NCBI GenBank assembly: GCA_028583415.1
Contig: CM053275.1
Coordinates: 5,563,040 to 5,627,039 of the forward strand
Direction of reading: 5' to 3'
DNA length: 64,000 nucleotides
Source of the DNA: Protea cynaroides
Taxonomy: Eukaryota > Streptophyta > Magnoliopsida > Proteales > Proteaceae
The translations under genes were made by a program, and so were the position numbers. Of the stretch, positions 11,688 to 23,178 are shown one piece after another. Position 1 is the first letter of the stretch; the number at the start of each line of letters is the position of its first letter. Under the pieces are notes generated by a model. The model saw only the letters and a list, made by a program, of their open reading frames with translations. It had not been told where the DNA came from and ran no database searches.

Positions 11688-11760
11688 TCAAGGAGATATA
11701 GCTCAGTTGGTAACCCAACAGCTCAAAGAGGTCAAGAGTTCAAGTCTCCTTGGGACCAAC
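11688..11760 (+). other. tRNA-like / SINE-head-like Pol III segment
   Basis: TAGCTCAGTTGG fits the Pol III A box, and AGTTCAAGTCT about 35 bases later fits the B box. AAGGAGA at the 5' side pairs perfectly with TCTCCTT at the 3' side, and the outer bases extend this to about 12 pairs (GGTCTCAAGGAG with CTCCTTGGGACC). A proper T stem is not visible, so it is more likely a tRNA pseudogene or a SINE head than a working tRNA. Confidence 0.4.
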
Positions 11761-12121
11761 TTATCCAAAAGACATTCACTTAGGAGGGTATGAAGGATAT
11801 GATCAAGTTGATATGCTGATGCATGAGCTTAGCGGGAAAAGAGCAACCAAAAATGGAATTGGATGTGACAGAGCTTGACTGAATTCTAGAAAAAGAGATG
11901 ACATCAAATAACAGGAATACACAGAACTCAGTTATCAGAAAAGGAGAATAATTTCTCAGCCTCACATCACCCATAAAATCTATTGTTATTCAGATAAAAT
12001 TTCATTAGAAATGATGCAAAAATTGTTTATTTCAGTTTGAGCATATAGAAGAGTTACATGAAATGTATAGGATATGTTATTCTAGTCCAATAATGAATTA
12101 AAGAAAATCAAAAGTAATCTA

Positions 12122-13580
12122 TCATATACTAGTGGAATCTTCCAAGATGTTAGCTCTCTTCTCTATAGTTGCATTCCTCCTCCAATTTTGGACTGCTCTT
12201 TCAACTACGGCCTTTGCCTTGCGTATCTCTTCAGCTGAAAACTTGTGTTCCACAACGCCCAAAGGCCCTGGCTGCAGTACCCTAATAACAGTCTCCATCT
12301 CTTGCTCCAGCTGCCTGTGAAACAACCAACAGTAGGTAAGCCAAGAGATACAACAAAATTTACAGGGATATAGATAACCCCATGCCATAAGAAGCGACTG
12401 GAGGAAAACATTTGAACTGAGTTACACAACTAGAACATAAAAGATAAGTGGTTAACAGATGAAAATTCTGAGTGGTATGCACAACTTAATCATCTACTCA
12501 TCGCTGTTCGTGCAGACACAGACTTTTCCTCCAAGGACCTCTTTCTGATCTCTTAAAAGTAACCACATGCAAGGAAAGTTGTTATTTTTCTGGCAGCTGG
12601 AGCCTTGAAATTGAAATACTCCCCATCTTTTGGAGCGTAGGGCATCTGGACATGTACGTATGGAGAATCGCAAAATTCCAAAAGAAAGTGCCTCACCATA
12701 CCAAGGTGGTAGCATGTAACTACTAACCATTTGGTTTTCCACCCCCACCCATACAGGACCCTGATGAATATAACACAACTGCAACTGAAAGGATAAACAG
12801 TCCATTCTTCCCACAAATTCTTCAGTTTATTTAGGTTCATCTAGTAAACAGAAGTATTCATGAATTGGAGGACAAAATCAAGATTAACAGTTTATTCGAG
12901 TATTAGGAGTATCCCATAACCACTGCTGTAACTACAGGTCCAATGGTTCCTTCAACCTAGCATTAGTATCAGTATCACTATAGAGTCCACCTTTAACATC
13001 CCAGGTTTCACAATAGCTGACAACTTCGGGACTAAAATCATCACTGTAAAATCTTATGTGGTGCCGACGCCCACCAACATGATCAGTCAACAGTGAAAAG
13101 AATAGATTTTCTGTATATTATAAGTTGATCAGAGACAGTTATTAAAGTTTAAATACAATATAATAAGATCCATGCAATTGACCTCGCAGACTCTGTTTCC
13201 TCCTTCAGCAACTAAGATCCAAAACAACAATACGAGAAGACCCTAAATATTTATAATAAAATAAAAGATTACACAGTAACGATATTAACAATTCAAAAAT
13301 ACATACCAGCAATATAAATTCTAATTTTTTTTATGAAATTCGCACAACCTAAATCTCAAAAGTGGATTATTCTTCGAAACAAAGAAGTGCTCAATCACGC
13401 CGAAACCATTTAAACCTAACAAACTGGTTCTAAACAGGGCAACATAGTATTTCTCAGATCAACTGACTAAAGCGCAGAAGCTTGATTGATCATTTGTTCA
13501 AGAAAGGAATAGAGACTTAGAGAGTACCTGAATACGCCGGAGAAAGGGATGGAGTTTCCAAGGAGGCGTACGAATGACAT
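12122..13580 (-). CDS. Small conserved-looking plant protein, 81 aa, two exons
   Basis: Exon 1 is 13528-13580 and exon 2 is 12122-12314. A 1.2-kb GT-AG intron separates them and the junction falls inside an Arg codon. The product begins MSFVRLLGNSIPFSGVFRQL, continues EQEMETVIRVLQPGPLGVVE, then HKFSAEEIRKAKAVVERAVQ, and ends NWRRNATIEK..EDSTSI. It is rich in Arg and Lys, with a likely long helix (about 45-72). The short basic, hydroxylated N-terminus would suit mitochondrial targeting, but this is inference. I do not recognise the family by name. Clean splice sites, a well-placed ATG and non-random text argue for a real gene. The intron contains chance ORFs on the same strand (12494-12840). 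Confidence 0.6.
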
Positions 13581-13822
13581 GATATGGGCACCCCCGGAGT
13601 CCGAAGAAGAAGAAGATGATGATGGGAATTGCACGGAAAATAGAGGCTAATCGAGAAGCCTCTTCTCCCAGTTGTCGCCAAGGCAGACTGATTTGCAGAC
13701 ACAAAAGAGAAAGAGAGAGAGAGAGAGAATGATCCTGAATCCTGAGTCGTGTGAGCCCTGACGGGTCACGAGACTCAGTACCACGGAGAAAAACGAGGAT
13801 TTAGTAACAAACGTGCTTCTAA

Positions 13823-14033
13823 GGCTGCGTTTGGTATACACTCTTGAAATGTATTTATGTCAAAAATATATTTCTTTTTCTTGGAGCATAGATTATTGTA
13901 AGATATTTTGAATAATAACAACCACAACAAAATCTAATGCCAATTAAATGGGATTGATTAGATGGATCATTTCTGCATTTTGAGCAAAATGAGAATGAAT
14001 TTTTTATTTTAAGAATACATACCAAACACAGCC
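13823..14033. mobile_element. Harbinger/Tourist-like MITE
   Basis: The left end is GGCTGCGTTTGGTATACACT. The right end, reverse complemented, is GGCTGTGTTTGGTATGTATT. Both sides carry TAA (13820-13822 and 14034-14036), the 3-bp TWA target duplication of the PIF/Harbinger group. It lies about 240 bp upstream of the start codon of the 81-aa gene. Confidence 0.7.
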
Positions 14034-14036
14034 TAA

Positions 14037-15181
14037 GTTTGTATTGTAAACAGTCACAAACTCATGATCATGGTGGCATTTTGTTGGGGGCGAAACAGGG
14101 TAAGGCCATAGCAGCAACCTAATGTTTCAATCTTTTATCAGCAACCCAATCCAAGCATGTACTAACAACCTATTTCCTAACTTGAATCAACATGGTTTGA
14201 CGACTAACATTCAAGGATTGCTTATCATGAGAGATTGAAATCAGTACTATACATTGTATGTAACAGTAAATCATCTTTCTTGCATTAATGCATAGGGTCA
14301 GATTCTTTTTATTCAGAATCAGAGTAGTTTTGGTTAATTTTCTACTACCATTTATAAAAATAGGTCTTTGCATCAAATTGTTCAGACCCTGACCCTGGTT
14401 CACTAAATTGCAATTCCATCTGTTTCTGGGGACTTCGATCGATATTAGAGGATTCAGTATCAAGAAAAACTGAAGCATGGCAGGGTAGAACTGAAAGAGC
14501 TGAATTTGAGTCACTATGTATTACAATGGATTCAAATGGCTCAAGAGGAAGGGAATATAGAAATTGATTCTAGATCTTTAGAGCAATGAATGGATGGAGA
14601 TAGTTGCAAGCTCTACAAATCCCTGTTGGGACCTGTTGCAGTGGCAATGCAGATTCCCCCATTCTCTTGTATTTTGTACTTGCCATGGAAAGAAAAGCTT
14701 AACTTTCAGTACCCCAGGTATCTCATCTTTAATCCTTCAATCCCAAGATTGTTTCAGTCATTATTAGGTAACTGAGCTAAAGATTTGTGTAAAAATATGG
14801 ACACAATAAAATGTACCTCTTGTTAATAGCTTAATCCTTAAAAGCTGCCCCCCTTTTTTATTTTTATTTTTTTTGGGGTGGGAGGGAGGGGGGATCCCAT
14901 TTATTTCATGAGACCTGGTACTCTCTCCCTTTTCATTTTGTGAGCCACATTATTTCAGTTATAATTTCAAGATGTAAGTAATATTTCAGAACCAGTGAAA
15001 AAAATGAAGAATGCATAAATCTAACAATTTAACGAAATTTTCTGGCTAATTGGTTCAACTATATCAAATTCTCATCATCATGCATGCAGATCCAGTTTCC
15101 CCTACATTACTTCCCAAAATACCATCATGGAATGCATGGCATGGCTAAAGAACTTAGGGAATGTTAAATAGAAAGCGAGTT
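14037..15181. other. Intergenic, nothing recognised
   Basis: A minus-strand frame of 114 codons (14170-14514) lacks motifs and looks like chance. A T-rich then G-rich tract lies at 14850-14895. The right edge should hold the 3' UTR of the OBERON-like gene. Confidence 0.4.
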
Positions 15182-17030
15182 TCAATCTTCAATTTCTAAA
15201 CCAAAGTGCTCGTTTAGAATAGCTTTAGGAACTCTCCCAAATCCCTTGGCTACTTCCTCCATCTCTTTGAGTCTGTCAGACTCTCTGTTTATCTGATTCA
15301 CTCTGTCCAAAACATTTGCAAGTAGATCATCAGAGTTACCATCAGTGGTTGACGAGTTTTTTGCAAGTTCAGACCTCTCCATGTCGAGCTGTTCATACAT
15401 ACTAAGAAGGAAACTCTTTTGAGCATAAAGCCTCTCCTCGGCAATTCTATACTCTGTTTCCTGTGATTTCCTCAATGATTGGAGGACCCGCTCAATCTCA
15501 TCTTCAAGTTTCACAGTTGCATTCTGGTAATCTGAAGTTATGTATGTTGGTTGTTGAGACCTTTTCTGCATGCTATTGAGTCCAAGAGAGAACTTTGAGC
15601 CTGATCTCAAATCCTGTGCATCTTCATCAGCTGCAACTTCCTCAGTCCCTAAAAGGATTGTGAAGCTTCCAAAATGAGACATCTCATTATGTTAAAAAGT
15701 ACATTGCTAAAGAGGTATAAAGGACTTTCAATGCTAAAAAGTATATGGGTTGCAAAATAAGTTGAAGACCTAATCTTTGAAGAGATTGAGATGTTGGTAT
15801 GATGCCCCAAATAAAACAAAATCTTATTTATCCATACTATTTCCTTTTCTTTTAGAATTTTTTTCATAAACAGAAACAATATGAGATGACAAGGGAAAAG
15901 AGAAACAATAACAAGACAGTAAATTTGAGAGTGCATAGGTCTTGAAGAACAGCAAGTTTTTTATCCCCAAGTAAGGGGTTTATATGAAACTAACCTGGAG
16001 AAACAGCAGATGTGTCATATTCTTTCCAAATTTCTTCAAGAGAACTCCCACTTTTAAGCTGAAGTAAATATCAGATGGTCATGCAACTGGTTAAGAAAAC
16101 AGACAATAAGACTGAACTTTGGAAGAGAAGACTCCTATTAGAAGTAACACTAAACCAACTATGTGTCCTACAATGGGCTCAACTTTTACCTTTGTCATGG
16201 CCAACTCCATATGATCCAGTAACTTCTTTGCGTTTGTTCTTTGTGAACCATGTAAAATGCCCAAACCCATGTTTAAAATCTTTTCGATCTCCTCCGGAGC
16301 ATCAAGAGATTCACAAGTCTGTAGAAGCCTCGTAACATGTGAAAGAAGATCCGTCCTGTTATCACAACGTCTGCAATGATACTCAACATCTAATCCAATG
16401 TTTCCTCCAACAGTCCCAGCCATGTATGAACGAAGAGCACAGTCCATGTGTGCAACATGCCCACAAATATGGTTCTCATCCACCTTTGCTTCACATCTAA
16501 TAAAACTATAACCTCCATATGTCCAATCAATAGTCTTACAGCATAGAATACAACAACAGTCACGACAAAAACCAGGTTCACTGCAACATATATTACAACC
16601 CATGGCAGGTAGAGAATAGTTTCCTGCTGGTAGTTGGAGACTGCACATCTTATTTTTAGCCTTACAATCCGTACTCCCAGGCTGTGACCCAGATTTGGAA
16701 TTCTCAGACATGTTTTTCTCAGGAAGAAAACCACCAAAAGTAATCTGGTCACCTGCAAACCCACAACATGAAATGGTTATTACAGAACCTGGATTTATGG
16801 TTCAAAATAGGATTACCTGAAATTTCAGGATTCTCATACCTACAATGTTTCAACGAGGTAAACAGAAGAGGTAGAACAATACCAAATCAACCTAGATTGC
16901 CTCTTATCTATCCTTCAGAAGGAGAAGATAGAACAACTCTAAATCCACAGAGAGAAAATCAACAATTATGAAAAAAAGGCCCTGTGGTGTTCACTGAACA
17001 AGGTCTTATAATAGATTTAGGTTCTCCCCC

Positions 17031-17061
<31 letters not shown>

Positions 17062-20000
17062 AAAAACAAAGACAAAATCCTCCAATTAAGGAAAAATATT
17101 GCCAACAGAGCTGGTGCTTTTTTCAGATATTTGTTTGATGGGGCTATGCCACGTAAAGATTTTATTGGAGCAGTTTGGAAGTGTTTTTCTTCCAGCCAGG
17201 ATTCCCCACTAAAAAAAGGGCATCCCAGTGCACGAGGCTCCCGCTACTGCAGGGTCTGGGGAGGGCAGAATGTACGCAGCCTTACCCCCACAATGTGGAG
17301 AGGCTGTTTCCAGGATTCCCCACTATGTGAGTGATTTATCCAGTTTTTTTATGCAGTCTTTTATACCTTGTATAGGTTTGTACTATATGTTTTATTAATA
17401 AAATTACTATCTGTTGTATCTAAAAATAAATTAAACAAAGGACTGGTGCTATTTATCAATTATTAATCAAGTGTATCATAACAGCAATGTCAAGAAGAAA
17501 CAGAACAAATTGCTTATAGGTTTTCATATCAAATCATCTATTTATATATTTCCCAGAAAAAAAAGAAGTGACAATATGGCGGCAAAAACCATTTTGCAAG
17601 AAACACCTTAAATTATAGATATAAATATTTTCTTTCTTTAAAATCAATTTTCCATTTTAAATAGCCTGTGATTTAAATGCCTGCAAGAATAAGCCAAATG
17701 TGCTTTGTACGAGTACCATTTAGGAATTAGATCACATAAGTCATATCTTGGATTCTATAAGATTCTCAAAAAGAAAAAGTTTCTTCAGTAATCAACTCAT
17801 CTAAATATTCTCCGAAGGACATGACTTTCAAATCAACCCAAGCAGAATAAATGCCTGCAAGAATAAAAAATTTGCTTTCTTTTAAATCAATTTTCCATGT
17901 TAAATAGCCTGTGATTTAGATGCCTGCAAGAAATAAGCCAAATGTGCTTTGTAGGAGTACCATTTGGGAATTAAATTGCATAAGTCATATCTTGGATTCT
18001 GTAAGATTCTCAAAAAGAAAATTTTTCTTCAGTAAACAACTCATCTAAATATTCTCCGAGGGACATCACTTTCAAATCAATCCAACAGATTTCCTTCCAT
18101 TAAAGAATAATTAGAACCACCAAGTCAAAGTCAGACTGGTTAAGTTAACCAGCTTGGGTATACAAAACTATATCATTGAAGTTGCCCTTCGTTAAAAGTG
18201 TCATCTCAAAGACATCCCAATCAATGCATAAACATTTGCACGAGTAATGAACGTGGAGTACCACTCCTGCAACTAAGAATGCATAACACTTACAAAGAAT
18301 CGGCAAGTTTTCCGAAACTGAACTGAATTGAATTGTTACTTAAAAAAAAAATGCTTGCCAAAGAAAGAAGGTTCATTTTCCCACATAGTTCGTCGATCAA
18401 ACCAACAATTCTATTCTCAAAAATAGAGAGAGTCTTTATTTTTCTAGTTACACTTCTATCGATGCAATAAAAGAACCATCCCTTCCTATTTGTTTGTCCT
18501 GTCAGAGATGTTTTGACTACATTAGGAATACTCAGGTCTACAGAACCTGAGAATCAGTTCTTCCTCTGGAATAAACACACATATTCTCCAGAAGTGTTCA
18601 CTTAGCAAACACATTCCACGTAAATAGATGGACAACATACAAGAATAACAGCTAAACAAATATATCTACGTATGACTAAGTGAATATAGATGGAATAAAA
18701 GAGAGTATAAATGTCAATAATCTAAACAAAAATGAATGAAAGAGGCCCAGAATGACTTCCAATGGACAAATGTCAACAATAAAACTAACAGGGAGCAACC
18801 AAAGACCTAAATGAAGAAAGTAGCAGCACAGAGGTGTGAACAAAGATATTTTAAATGCTAACAGATTGAGCTTATAAATAAAAGAACAAGTGGCAGCATT
18901 ATGTAACCAGACATCACAGTAAGTTGCACATTAAAGATGTTGATGAAAGGTGTACCATGATTATAGAAAATAAGAGAATAGATACAGAATTCCTTTTCTT
19001 TTCTTTTTTAAGGAAATAGATATCAAATATTGCACACAGTGATGTTAGATGTGTTGTGCATCAAAACACCACTACTATACAGTCATGAAAGTGAAAACCT
19101 AGTTAGAGGAGGTTTTGAAGAGCTTTGTAAAATTTACATATTGCCAATTCAGATGCTTATTGGAGGTTGGCATTTAATCACATGCAATCAGCACTAACTA
19201 AAGTCATTAAAGCTAAGTATCCATAAAATTTTACAAGCACAACTCAAGGTCATTCAAAATGAGAGGCCCCTAGCTGCCTTGTGGGATGTGACATAACAAC
19301 AAAAAGATATGAAAGATAAACGCCACATGACAAACTAACTAAACTGTCTAGTTTAATGCACCAACAATAGATGGATCTCGTTAAAAAATGGAAAATCATT
19401 CAATTATTACGATTGATGATGGCAATTATTTCAAGACAAACACTTAATCTGTTTGTACATAAGAACTTCCACCCCACCCCCCTTGAAAAAAGCCACTATT
19501 ATTAGTAAAAGCTAGATGCACCCTATCACTTCTATGAACATGATAAATTTAAAGGCAAGTATTTCGTCAACCCTAATCTTATCAAAAATTACATGTTGTA
19601 GGAGGATATATCACATATCCTTATAATATACAAGCAAGGAGGTAAATCAAGCTGTTACTAGTAGCTAATTCTCCAACAAAACACATGTGTAAAAAATAAA
19701 TGAAGCCAAAAAAAAACACTACTTCATACAGACCTTTTGCCCGATAGTCATCTTCTGCAGGGATCCTCCAACTAAAAGAGGAAAAGAAGGCATTATAATC
19801 TTTATCAGGGAATTCCTTCCGGATATATTGTTCAAGAGAGTGCAAGCTCGCGAATCTCTGTTTCTTGAGCACGGTCCTCTGAAAACTAGTTGGAGTATAT
19901 AAGTACCTATCACACCAAAACCCATTAGCTGATTTCCTCTTTCCTACCCTCCATGTCCAGTTATCACCAGGGTTAGGCCAATCTATAGGAGCATATGGAA

Positions 20001-20103
20001 GACCTTCACCCGATTCACCAGCGGAAACCGGCCAGAGATGTAAACCATTTCCCTTTACCTCAGCCCCATAAACATAACTTTCATCACAAACATTAGAATC
20101 CAT
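15182..20103 (-). CDS. OBERON/PHD-type zinc-finger protein with N-terminal DUF7081-like domain
   Basis: Four coding exons: 19734-20103, 16190-16752, 15995-16058 and 15182-15648. Phases agree at every junction and give 487 residues. Residues about 15-120 (GLHLWPVSAGESGEGLPYAP, DWPNPGDNWTWRVGKRKSAN, FWCDRYLYTP) look like the DUF7081 region. Residues about 175-260 hold a Cys/His-rich PHD-like finger (CNICCSEPGFCRDCCCILCC, then CGHVAHMDCALRSYMAG and CRRCDNRTDLL), similar to OBERON proteins, which read or regulate chromatin in meristems. The C-terminal third is charged and probably coiled coil (about 370-440) and ends GRVPKAILNEHFGLEIED. The exact role is unknown. A TATA-like site at 23147-23158 suggests transcription starts near 23.1 kb, leaving a long 5' UTR intron. 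Intron 1 of the CDS contains a SINE and a tandem duplication. Confidence 0.85.
17023..17066. repeat. Homopolymer pair C(n)A(n)
   Basis: A run of about 24 C followed by about 14 A in intron 1 of the OBERON-like gene. The length is likely to be unreliable in sequencing. Confidence 0.8.
17196..17325 (-). mobile_element. 5'-truncated SINE with Angio-domain-like tail and perfect target duplication
   Basis: Identical CCAGGATTCCCCACTA copies flank the insert (17196-17211 and 17310-17325). The roughly 98 bases between include CACGAGGCTCCCGCTACTGC, GGGTCTGGGGAGGG, ATGTACGCAGCCTTACCCCC and GAGAGGCTGTTTC, a core shared by many angiosperm SINE families. The A run beside the left duplication, and comparison with the copy at about 58.1 kb, suggest the element reads on the minus strand and lost its tRNA-derived head. 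Confidence 0.75.
17636..18080. repeat. Tandem duplication, unit about 243 bp
   Basis: AAATCAATTTTCCAT followed by TTAAATAGCCTGTGATTTA starts at 17641 and again at 17884. Similarity continues through TGCCTGCAAGAA, CCAAATGTGCTTTGTA, TCATATCTTGGATTCT and CATCTAAATATTCTCCGA. The second copy is shorter at its right end. It lies in intron 1 of the OBERON-like gene. Confidence 0.8.
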
Positions 20104-23100
20104 CTGTTCTTTTACTCTGGAGTTGATTTAACCTGGTGAACTGTAACGAATCCAGTTTGCTCATTAGCAATTAAACAAAACCATTAATAACAGAGATTGT
20201 TATACTACTAACTAAGCATCACTCAGTGTTGTCACGAGATGTAGAATAAAGAGACAAACAGATATATATATATCTCAGAACCACTGTGACCAGCACCACT
20301 ATCATAACTAACACAGAAAAAAAACCAAGGAATACTGGAAATGGCAGACAAGAACTTTGTTCATCCAAACTAATAACACAATTGATTAATGATAAAGAGA
20401 CAAACTTACCCCAAAAAAATAATAGAGAGACAAACATCGAACTTTTATTTATTTTTATTTTTGTAAATCAGTTTTGTTTGTGGGGCAAAATCAAGTGTGC
20501 AAGAGGACTTATTTACCTAATTACGATCATTCATATTATGTTTACCTAGGGGTGGCACAATTTGGACTGATCTGGTTCGGTTGGACAAAGAGCAGTGCCT
20601 GTGGCTATTTGTCCAACTGGACTCAAACCCTGGAAAAGGCATATTTCAGGTCCATGTCACACTCACACCTGGTTTATATAACATTATAATTTTTCTTATA
20701 TAATTCATTAGATTTTATTCTTGTATAATTCACACAGACTAAGAAATATTGAATACAATTAATAATAATAAAAAAAATACTATTTCAAGACTTGAACTCA
20801 AAATAAATGATTATACAACATAAGTCCTACCAACTATGCAAATCTTAAATTGAAATCTCCAGTAGCCTATAATGTATTAAGGGAGTGATTACATCACCTT
20901 TTGGAGAGCTAGATCTCGCTCAACTAATCAAATCAAATAATGGTATCAAGAGGTACTGTTGCATATACATAGGAATGGATCAGTGTAATCACAGAATACA
21001 ATAGATACTTTTTCTGCTCGTGAAGTTGATTGGGTGAATCAACTGCAGTGAGGCGATCATTTTCCTATTTAGTATATCTTAATATCTGAAATCAAACAAG
21101 CTGGGTAAGCTTGTCCAAAGTGCCAAATCCGGACATAATCCTATTTTCTATTTAAACAAGAACAACTTGAACCATATCCATAGATCACTTGAGACCGTGG
21201 AGCAGTACCTTTCAAGGCTGTTTTCTTTTTATGACGAGTGAGTATCTGTTTTCCAAATTCAAACCCATTGCCCTTTATATGTCAAAGAGGAAGAATAGTA
21301 CACTTTGCAGGTTTGGGTGGAACTGGGCAATACGATACAGGGAATTTAGTGTACTGGCCGATGTGTCCGGTATCTTATGGAAACAAATTTTGCATCCTTT
21401 CAAAATTGGCAACTACCACAGTTTGAGGAATTATTCATGCTGATTTTAGAGATAAATGGCCTTTGACTGACTACATCACCACTTCTTTTTTCTGCTTTTA
21501 CATACTCCTATATAGTATGGAATAATAGAGGTCCTTCCTTTCATCAAAAGTATTAATTGAACTCCTACCCCCCTTCTTAGACTTTACAGAGAGAAACTAA
21601 CTTATATGGAGGCATGTAGATATTAGATTAAGTTTCAAAAAGAATGGAAAGATTCTATAACTCCCACTAGACAAGTCAACAACTTGTAGACCAACCAAAA
21701 GGAAGACATGTCAGGCTAGCCCAAAAGGAAAAAGAAGGAAGCTACTCCCTCATTTTCCACAATCTTCGTTTCAAGTTAAATTGAAATGCACATCTCAGAA
21801 AATTACTATTTTCGGGCTTTCAGATCAGACAAATAGAAGCATAAACACCTCAAGATGATTTTTTATGGACTAACTGATGCCCGCAGTGACTGCCCAAACC
21901 AAGCACAATGAAGGGAAAATGGTGATGGACAAAAGAGGTACTGTTATTATGATGAAGGATTAGAGAGGCTTCCCCTTTCTGTCTTCTTTGTTGGAAAGAT
22001 ATGTTATCTAACCTATTGAACGTATCTAGTTTTATCCAATTATTTTCTACACAAACCAATGAATAATTGCTAGTGGTTATTGTATTACAAAGAAAGGAAC
22101 TTCTCTAACGTTTCACATCAATTGTTTAAATTACATCAGTATATACATGCATACATACATTCCCATTTCTAATGATACACCAAAATCCTAAGTTATAAAC
22201 AGTGGAATCGGGTACGCTTTTTTAATGTAATTAGATGTAAAAAGTTACTTCTTGACAAACTATTGAATAAAAAATGTCTGCTTTCACATATAACATAATT
22301 CTCTTCCCCTTGTAACACAAATTTACCTTACTTAAGGGACAGACGAAGAAAGCGAGAAAGGTGACCGACCCGTTTATAATCCTCAGAGAGCCAAAACACC
22401 CTAAAAATTATGAAAATTGTGAAATCAAAATGATCAGCAAACACAAGTAATATATAATGCGTCATGCATGCAAAAAAAGTACAGAACAAAAAGCTACGGA
22501 ATTCATATCATGTTATATGGTATTAAAAATCAAATCTTTGAAATGCAGAAGGAAAAATCTCGCAACACTTCATTAACAAAAATCACAGAAAATTTTTAAG
22601 AAAGAGAGACAAAAATACTTTGCATGGGGCTTACCGCTAAACCAGTTACCGTCTTACCACAAAGCAGCGAGGTACATACAAGTGAGCTGTCAGTGACGGA
22701 CATGGATGTTCCGCAGCAGCTACTAAGTAGTGATACACAAGGAAGCTAAAAATTTGAAGGAATTACAAGATTATGCAAAAAAAAAGGAAGCAGAACTATC
22801 GTCAGTCTTCAACGACTAATGTTGAAAAAGGAAATCGGTACAATCGAGGAAGATAACCGAAGCTCAAGACATCAAAAATGGTATAAAAAAGTTACAAACG
22901 GAACTGAAAAATAAAAAAAAGACTAAAATGAATTAGAAAATGCAGCAAAGAGATCAAGGTTCCTCAGTTCCTCAATTCAACCGTTGGCGACCGGCGATTT
23001 CTGTATACGGAAGAAATCGAGGTTTTCCATTCTCTGTTAGGTTCGAAGGAAGTCACTGTAGTGACCGAAGAAGAGAGGAAGAGTGTGAGTGGGGAGACAC

Positions 23101-23110
23101 GAGACTCTAG
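20104..23110 (-). other. Probable 5' UTR intron and leader of the OBERON-like gene
   Basis: No coding exon is seen. Near 20540-20680 is a short transposon-like fragment (GGTTCGGTTGGACAAAG and neighbours), and the rest is AT-rich. The right end (about 22950-23110) has the mixed composition of a leader exon next to the TATA-like site. That this is an untranslated intron is inferred from the distance between TATA and ATG. Confidence 0.4.
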
Positions 23111-23146
23111 AGAGGGAGAGGGAGAGGGAGAGAGAGAGAGAGATAT

Positions 23147-23178
23147 GTATATAAATAAGACGCTCCTCGTTAGCCGTT
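23147..23178 (-). promoter_or_regulatory. TATA-like box with MSA core, OBERON-like gene
   Basis: On the minus strand TTATTTATATAC (23158-23147) is preceded upstream by AACGGCTA (23178-23171), followed by a GA-rich tract (23100-23142) and the presumed start. The MSA core lies only about 15 bases upstream of the TATA-like site. Confidence 0.5.

Noticed and set aside
12494..12840. Possible middle exon of the 81-aa gene (frames of about 100 codons)
   Set aside because: Joining exon 1 directly to exon 2 gives a clean frame and coherent protein. The candidates lack matching splice phases and motifs.
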